Below, in pieces: positions 5,363 to 8,765 of a DNA stretch of 8,765 nucleotides. Below the pieces are notes generated by a model, which saw only the letters and a list, made by a program, of their open reading frames with translations, did no database searches and had not been told where the DNA came from. Numbering within the stretch: position 1 is the first letter of the stretch; every line of letters starts with the position of its first letter. Source of the DNA: DATKEK01 sp035512195 (lineage in GTDB: Bacteria > Pseudomonadota > Gammaproteobacteria > Burkholderiales > Eutrophovitaceae). The DNA is taken from the NCBI GenBank assembly GCA_035512195.1, contig DATKEK010000144.1:1-8765 (forward strand), given 5' to 3'. The translations under genes and the position numbers were made by a program.

Positions 5363-6451
5363 ATGCCGCATAAAATCGCGCTGATCACTGGAATCACCGG
5401 ACAGGACGGCGCCTATCTCGCCGAGTATCTGCTCGGCAAAGGCTACGAGGTGCACGGCATCAAGCGCCGCACATCGCTGTTCAACACCGACCGCATCGAT
5501 CACCTCTACCAGGACCCGCACGAAAAGCAACGCCGGTTCATCCTGCATTATGGCGACATGACCGATTCGAGCAGCCTGCTGCGCGTGATCCAGATGGTCC
5601 ATCCGCACGAAATCTATAACCTCGCCGCGCAGAGCCATGTCGCGGTGTCGTTCGAAGAGCCGGAATACACCGCCAACTCCGACGCGCTCGGCGCGCTGCG
5701 CCTGCTGGAGGCGATACGCATCCTCGGCATGGAGAAGAAGGCGCGCTTCTACCAGGCCTCCACTTCGGAACTCTACGGCCTGGTTCAGGAGACGCCGCAG
5801 ACAGAAACCACGCCGTTCTACCCGCGCTCTCCCTACGCGGCAGCGAAGCTGTACGCCTACTGGATCACGGTGAACTACCGCGAGGCCTACGGCATGTACG
5901 CCTGCAACGGCATCCTGTTCAACCATGAAAGCCCGGTGCGCGGCGAGACCTTCGTCACCCGCAAGGTCACCCGCGCGCTCGCCCGCATCAAGCTCGGCCT
6001 GCAGGACTGCCTGTTCCTCGGCAATCTCGACGCCAGGCGCGACTGGGGCCATGCGCGCGACTACGTTGAAGCGATGTGGCTGATGCTGCAGCAGGAAGCA
6101 CCGGAAGACTTCGTGATCGCCACCGGCGAGCAGTTCAGCGTGCGCGATTTCGTCAGCGCGGCGGCGAAAGAGCTGGGCATCCAGATTGACTGGCGCGGCA
6201 AGGGGGTGAAAGAGCAAGCCTTCGACGCCGCCGGCAAATGCATCGTCCAGGTCGATCCGCGCTACTTCCGGCCCACCGAAGTCGAGACCCTGCTCGGCGA
6301 CGCGAGCAAAGCGAAGCAGAAACTCGGGTGGTCGCCAAAAATCGGCTTCGCCGAACTCGTGTCCGAGATGGTACGCGAAGACCTCAAGTCCGCCGAGCGC
6401 GACGAGCTGGTCAAGCGGCATGGTTTTTCGGCCTACGACTACCACGAGTGA
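5363..6451 (+). CDS. gmd: GDP-mannose 4,6-dehydratase
   Basis: This 362-residue short-chain dehydrogenase/reductase of the extended NDP-sugar type converts GDP-D-mannose to GDP-4-keto-6-deoxy-D-mannose, the branch point to L-fucose, D-rhamnose, perosamine and colitose. The N-terminal Rossmann motif is ITGITGQDGAYLAEYLL (8-24), and HGIKRRTS (31-38) marks NADP-type binding. The catalytic set is visible: STSE (133-136) and Y158-x3-K162 in SPYAAAK. The Gmd signature FNHESPVRGETFVTRKVTRA (substrate-binding loop) and GNLDARRDWGHARDYVEAMW follow, and the C-terminal half keeps PRYFRPTEVETLLGD. The protein is complete and of usual length. The ATG at 5363 starts MPHKIALITG and has no purine-rich site before it, so initiation may be from a short leader. 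Gmd is normally followed directly by fcl; here a TA cassette lies between them. Confidence 0.96.
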   Translation: MPHKIALITGITGQDGAYLAEYLLGKGYEVHGIKRRTSLFNTDRIDHLYQDPHEKQRRFILHYGDMTDSSSLLRVIQMVHPHEIYNLAAQSHVAVSFEEPEYTANSDALGALRLLEAIRILGMEKKARFYQASTSELYGLVQETPQTETTPFYPRSPYAAAKLYAYWITVNYREAYGMYACNGILFNHESPVRGETFVTRKVTRALARIKLGLQDCLFLGNLDARRDWGHARDYVEAMWLMLQQEAPEDFVIATGEQFSVRDFVSAAAKELGIQIDWRGKGVKEQAFDAAGKCIVQVDPRYFRPTEVETLLGDASKAKQKLGWSPKIGFAELVSEMVREDLKSAERDELVKRHGFSAYDYHE

Positions 6452-6462
6452 GCCGCCGGCTC
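6450..6462 (+). terminator. Small hairpin over the gmd stop codon, weak terminator candidate
   Basis: GAGCC-GCC-GGCTC is a perfect 5-base-pair GC-rich stem with a 3-base loop that overlaps the gmd stop codon (6449-6451). It is followed by CTTGTCGTCCTT, a pyrimidine-rich but not purely T tract. It could reduce read-through from gmd into the TA genes and fcl. The stem is short, so confidence is low. Confidence 0.3.
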
Positions 6463-6463
6463 C

Positions 6464-6492
6464 TTGTCGTCCTTAGCTAACTTGGCTAAAAT
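6464..6492 (+). promoter_or_regulatory. Sigma70-type promoter of the toxin-antitoxin cassette
   Basis: TTGTCG (6464-6469, 4 of 6 to TTGACA) and TAAAAT (6487-6492, 5 of 6 to TATAAT) are separated by exactly 17 bases, the best promoter in the window. The predicted transcription start (about 6498-6500) is only a few bases before the antitoxin ATG at 6503. The mRNA would therefore be almost leaderless, which agrees with the absence of a Shine-Dalgarno sequence there. Confidence 0.6.
6473..6489 (+). promoter_or_regulatory. Candidate antitoxin operator, two TTRGCTAA boxes
   Basis: TTAGCTAA (6473-6480), a perfect 8-base palindrome, is followed one base later by TTGGCTAA (6482-6489). The 9-base spacing places the boxes nearly one helical turn apart, between the -35 and -10 boxes and overlapping the -10. 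Phd-type antitoxins, alone or with their toxin, usually repress their own promoter through short palindromes, so this is the likely operator. The assignment is inferred from position and symmetry. Confidence 0.5.
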
Positions 6493-6502
6493 CGGCCGCG
6501 AC

Positions 6503-6751
6503 ATGGGAACCGTAAACATTCACGAAGCCAAGACGCAGCTGTCGCGGCTGATCGAGCGCGTAAAAGCTGGCGAAGTGGTCGTAATCGCGAAAGCCGGGAA
6601 ACCGGTCGCGCGACTTGTGCCGGCAACCCCGGCTGGCCTCGCGCGCAAACCCGGTGCGCTCAAGGGGCGGATACGCGTCGGCCGCGACTTCAACGCGCCC
6701 CTACCGGAGGAAATGGTAGAACTTTTCGCGGGCCGCGCACCTAGCCGATGA
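6503..6751 (+). CDS. Type II antitoxin, Phd/YefM (prevent-host-death) family
   Basis: The 82-residue product starts MGTVNIHEAKTQLSRLIERV and continues AGEVVVIAKAGKPVARLVP, the standard Phd/YefM N-terminal DNA-binding and dimerisation domain (about 1-45). The looser C-terminal part, ending in FNAPLPEEMVELFAGR, is the usual toxin-binding tail. It should neutralise the PIN toxin encoded next and repress the shared promoter. The frame is open upstream to a TTG at 6464, but those 13 residues would overlap the -35 and -10 boxes and are not family-like, so ATG 6503 was chosen. There is no ribosome-binding site, in line with a near-leaderless mRNA. Its TGA stop (6749-6751) overlaps the toxin ATG (6748-6750) as ATGA, indicating translational coupling. 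The gene lies between gmd and fcl and looks like an inserted cassette. Confidence 0.92.
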   Translation: MGTVNIHEAKTQLSRLIERVKAGEVVVIAKAGKPVARLVPATPAGLARKPGALKGRIRVGRDFNAPLPEEMVELFAGRAPSR

Positions 6752-7131
6752 GGTTGCTCGCGGACACGCACCTGCTGCTCTGGTGGTTGGCTGGTGGTGT
6801 CGGGCTGCCAAAGCGCGCGCGGGTGTTATTGGCTGACCCTTCGAATCAGATCTATTTCAGCGCGGCAAGCATCTGGGAGGTTTCCATCAAGGCCGCTCTC
6901 GGTAAAATCGTGGCCGATCCGAACGAAATGCTTGTCGCACTTCGCTCGGGTGGTTTCGAGGAGCTGCCGGTTTGGGGTCGACATGCATCGGCGGTCATGC
7001 TGTTGCCGGATCATCATCGGGATCCATTCGATCGAATGCTGATTGCACAGAGCATGGTGGAAGCGCTCGTTCTGCTGACGGACGATAGCATCTTGTCTCA
7101 ATACGGGGCTACCGTCATCGTGACAAGCTGA
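6748..7131 (+). CDS. PIN-domain toxin (VapC-type ribonuclease)
   Basis: The 127-residue protein is a complete PIN domain of the kind paired with Phd-type antitoxins. It starts MRLLADTHLLLWWL with the first acidic metal ligand D6. The second is E44 in SAASIWEVSIKAALGK, the third D95 in RDPFDRMLIAQ, and the fourth lies in LLTDDSIL (D112 or D113). These acids bind Mg or Mn in VapC-like endoribonucleases, which cleave tRNA or rRNA. All are present, so the toxin looks active. The ATG overlaps the antitoxin stop. The toxin stop lies 3 bases before the fcl start, so fcl would be translated on the same message. By eye the gene is less GC-rich than gmd and fcl, consistent with acquisition. Its RNA target cannot be inferred. 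Confidence 0.92.
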   Translation: MRLLADTHLLLWWLAGGVGLPKRARVLLADPSNQIYFSAASIWEVSIKAALGKIVADPNEMLVALRSGGFEELPVWGRHASAVMLLPDHHRDPFDRMLIAQSMVEALVLLTDDSILSQYGATVIVTS

Positions 7132-7134
7132 TCC

Positions 7135-8133
7135 ATGCCTGACGTGTCGCCTTCCGTGAACACAAACGCCGGAATCTACGTCGCCGGCCACCGCGGCCTC
7201 GCCGGTTCTGCCATCGTCCGCCGGCTGCATGCGGCGGGCTACCGCAACATCGTTACCCGCAGCCATGCGGAACTCGACCTGGTCGACCAGACCGCGGTTC
7301 GCGCGTTTTTCGAAAAGGAGAAGCCCAAATACGTGTTCGTTGCCGCCGCCAGGGTCGGCGGCATTCTCGCGAACGACACGTATCCGGCCGAATTCATCCA
7401 GCAGAATCTCGCGATCCAGACGAACGCCATTCACGAATCGCATCGTGCCGGCGTGAAGCGCCTGCTGTTTCTCGGTTCCTCCTGCATCTACCCGCGCGAA
7501 TGCCCGCAGCCGATGAAAGAGGAATACCTGCTCACTGGCCCGCTCGAGCCGACGAACCGGCCGTACGCGATCGCCAAGATCGCCGGAGTCGAAATGTGTT
7601 CCGCCTACAACCGCCAGTACGGCGCGCAATTCCTAGCGGTCATGCCGACCAACCTCTACGGACCGGGCGACAATTACGATCTGCAGACGTCCCACGTGCT
7701 GCCCGCGCTGATCCGCAAGATGCACGAAGCAAAAGTGCGCGGCGCCAGGGAGGTCGTGGTGTGGGGCACCGGCAAGCCGCGCCGGGAATTTCTCTACAGC
7801 GATGACATGGCCGACGCCTGCGTGACCCTGATGCGGCACGATGACAAGGCGTTCCGCGATCTGTGCATGTCGTATCCGCCGCTCGTGAACATCGGCTGCG
7901 GCGAAGACCAGACGATCGGGGAGCTGGCCGCGATGGTCGCGACGGTAGTCGGTTTCCAGGGGACGCTGCGCTTCGATACATCGAAACCGGATGGAACGCC
8001 GCGCAAGCTGCTCGACGTCGGGAAAATGACGGCACTCGGCTGGCATCCGGCCACGTCGCTGCAATCCGGGATCGGACAGGCGTATGCCGATTTTTTGTCG
8101 CGCGAGAAACACACCACCGTTGCCCGGGTCTGA
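7135..8133 (+). CDS. fcl: GDP-L-fucose synthase (GDP-4-keto-6-deoxy-mannose 3,5-epimerase/4-reductase)
   Basis: Fcl (WcaG) epimerises and reduces GDP-4-keto-6-deoxymannose, the Gmd product, to GDP-L-fucose with NADPH. The 332-residue protein has the Rossmann motif VAGHRGLAGSA (16-26) and AARVGGI (71-77). The catalytic set is LGSSCIYP (S115; C117 corresponds to the E. coli epimerisation cysteine C109), Y144 and K148 in PYAIAKIAG, and TSHVLPAL containing the histidine equivalent to E. coli H179. VMPTNLYGPGDNYD, WGTGKPRREFLYSDDMADA and NIGCGEDQTI complete the family pattern. All key residues are present. The start at 7135 gives an N-terminus about seven residues longer than E. coli; no good ribosome-binding site precedes it, which fits coupling to the toxin gene 3 bases upstream. 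Confidence 0.96.
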   Translation: MPDVSPSVNTNAGIYVAGHRGLAGSAIVRRLHAAGYRNIVTRSHAELDLVDQTAVRAFFEKEKPKYVFVAAARVGGILANDTYPAEFIQQNLAIQTNAIHESHRAGVKRLLFLGSSCIYPRECPQPMKEEYLLTGPLEPTNRPYAIAKIAGVEMCSAYNRQYGAQFLAVMPTNLYGPGDNYDLQTSHVLPALIRKMHEAKVRGAREVVVWGTGKPRREFLYSDDMADACVTLMRHDDKAFRDLCMSYPPLVNIGCGEDQTIGELAAMVATVVGFQGTLRFDTSKPDGTPRKLLDVGKMTALGWHPATSLQSGIGQAYADFLSREKHTTVARV

Positions 8134-8250
8134 AAGAGCGGGCGTGCGGATGCCGGGGCGGTGCACGGCTTCATGCACGCCGATTCTTCACCGGCCCGCC
8201 TTGTGCGCAGCGTCGGGCAGATCGTCAGGAACCATGGGGACAGTCCGAGC
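8134..8250 (+). other. Short gap between fcl and the aminotransferase gene, with an imperfect hairpin
   Basis: In these 117 bases GGCG-g-TGCA (8157-8165) can pair with TGCACGCC (8174-8181), giving an 8-base-pair stem with one bulged G and an 8-base loop. No T-run follows, so it is not a classical terminator; it may be an mRNA processing or stability element. The aminotransferase frame is open through the whole gap, so part of it would be coding if an upstream start is used. Confidence 0.35.
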
Positions 8251-8765
8251 GTGACCAGACCGCGCGCCATTCGCACGAAAGACCGATACCTCGTATTCGG
8301 AGCGCCCGCGATCGGTGAGGAGGAGATCGCCGAAGTCGTTGCCTCGATGCGCAGCGGCTGGCTGGGCACCGGGCCCAAGGTTGCGCAGTTCGAGAGGGAT
8401 TTCGCAGCCTACAAATCGGCCGGCCATGCGGCGGCCGTCAACTCCTGCACGGCGGCGCTGCATCTGGCCCTGCTGGCAAGCGGAGTGAAACCCGGCGACG
8501 AGGTGATTACCACCGCGCTGACCTTCTGCGCCACGGTAAATGCCATCATCCATGCTGGCGCAACCCCGGTCCTTGCCGATGTTGATCCGCTAACGATGAA
8601 CATCGATCCCCGGCAGGTCGAAACGCGGATCACGCCTCGTACCAGGGCGATCGTGCCGGTGCACTTCGCCGGCCGGCCATGCGATATGGACGCGCTCTGC
8701 GCGCTCGCGAAACACCAAGGGCTGAAGATCATCGAAGACTGTGCGCACGCGATTGAAACCGAGTA
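8251..8765 (+). CDS. DegT/DnrJ/EryC1/StrS-family sugar aminotransferase (3' partial)
   Basis: The first 171 residues of a PLP-dependent, fold-type I nucleotide-sugar aminotransferase are present; the gene runs off the right edge. Visible motifs, numbered from GTG 8251, are FGAPAIGEEEIAEVV (16-30), SGWLGTGPKVAQFE (35-48), VNSCTAALHLALL (63-75, where TA contacts the PLP phosphate), GDEVITTALTFCATVNAI (82-99), and IIEDCAHAIE (160-169), with D163 the expected partner of the PLP ring nitrogen. The Schiff-base lysine lies beyond the window. GTG 8251 is favoured because family members start shortly before the LVFGAP-type segment and GGGGAC stands 9 bases upstream; ATG 8173 in the same frame would add 26 residues. 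The substrate is unknown. GDP-4-keto-6-deoxymannose from Gmd (giving a perosamine-type sugar) is possible, but many members use UDP- or dTDP-keto sugars. Confidence 0.88.
   Translation, partial: MTRPRAIRTKDRYLVFGAPAIGEEEIAEVVASMRSGWLGTGPKVAQFERDFAAYKSAGHAAAVNSCTAALHLALLASGVKPGDEVITTALTFCATVNAIIHAGATPVLADVDPLTMNIDPRQVETRITPRTRAIVPVHFAGRPCDMDALCALAKHQGLKIIEDCAHAIETE

Noticed and set aside
3808..5373. Plus-strand open frame (521 codons) antisense to manC
   Set aside because: It is longer than manC itself, but manC carries complete guanylyltransferase and isomerase signatures; the antisense frame is histidine- and arginine-rich and has no motifs.
5354..6445. Minus-strand open frame (363 codons) antisense to gmd
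   Set aside because: It mirrors gmd almost end to end, a common effect of codon bias in GC-rich genes; no protein family was recognised.
6452..7134. Transposon or integron carrying the TA cassette
   Set aside because: No terminal inverted repeats, target duplications, integrase or attC-like site were seen at the edges of the cassette.

Overview
The window is GC-rich, densely coded DNA from a Gram-negative bacterium. It carries lipopolysaccharide (LPS) inner-core genes (waaA, waaC), the end of a TolC-type outer-membrane protein, and a GDP-deoxyhexose pathway. This suggests Pseudomonadota. A beta- or gammaproteobacterium fits best, because tolC near waaA is familiar there, but the species cannot be named from the sequence alone.

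Layout. Positions 1-191 hold the end of a TolC-family efflux protein, followed after 10 bases by a complete 5-formyltetrahydrofolate cyclo-ligase gene (fau, +). On the minus strand, reading right to left, come manC (bifunctional mannose-1-phosphate guanylyltransferase / mannose-6-phosphate isomerase), waaC (heptosyltransferase I) and waaA (Kdo transferase). These three are separated from each other by gene-free gaps of about 270 bases. manC is divergent from gmd (GDP-mannose 4,6-dehydratase, +) across 142 bases. After gmd lies a two-gene toxin-antitoxin (TA) cassette (Phd-type antitoxin and PIN-domain toxin, overlapping ATGA). Then, 3 bases after the toxin stop, comes fcl (GDP-L-fucose synthase). 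The window ends inside a DegT/DnrJ/EryC1/StrS-family sugar aminotransferase.

How the genes work together. ManC, Gmd and Fcl, with a phosphomannomutase encoded elsewhere, convert mannose/fructose 6-phosphate to GDP-mannose, then GDP-4-keto-6-deoxymannose, then GDP-L-fucose, a donor for O-antigen or exopolysaccharide. The aminotransferase may add an amino-sugar branch. WaaA and WaaC build the Kdo-heptose core on lipid A.

Two things stand out. First, the three gene-free gaps (799-1030, 2273-2540, 3531-3801) share one design: degenerate tandem 8-9-base units (CACSAAGR-like), forward at the left and reverse-complemented at the right, around unrelated sequence. Second, the TA cassette splits the usual gmd-fcl pair. 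It has its own near-consensus promoter with a repeated TTRGCTAA motif inside it, and it may drive fcl. No clearly novel multi-gene system is evident. The repeat islands and the TA-fcl arrangement are the best leads.
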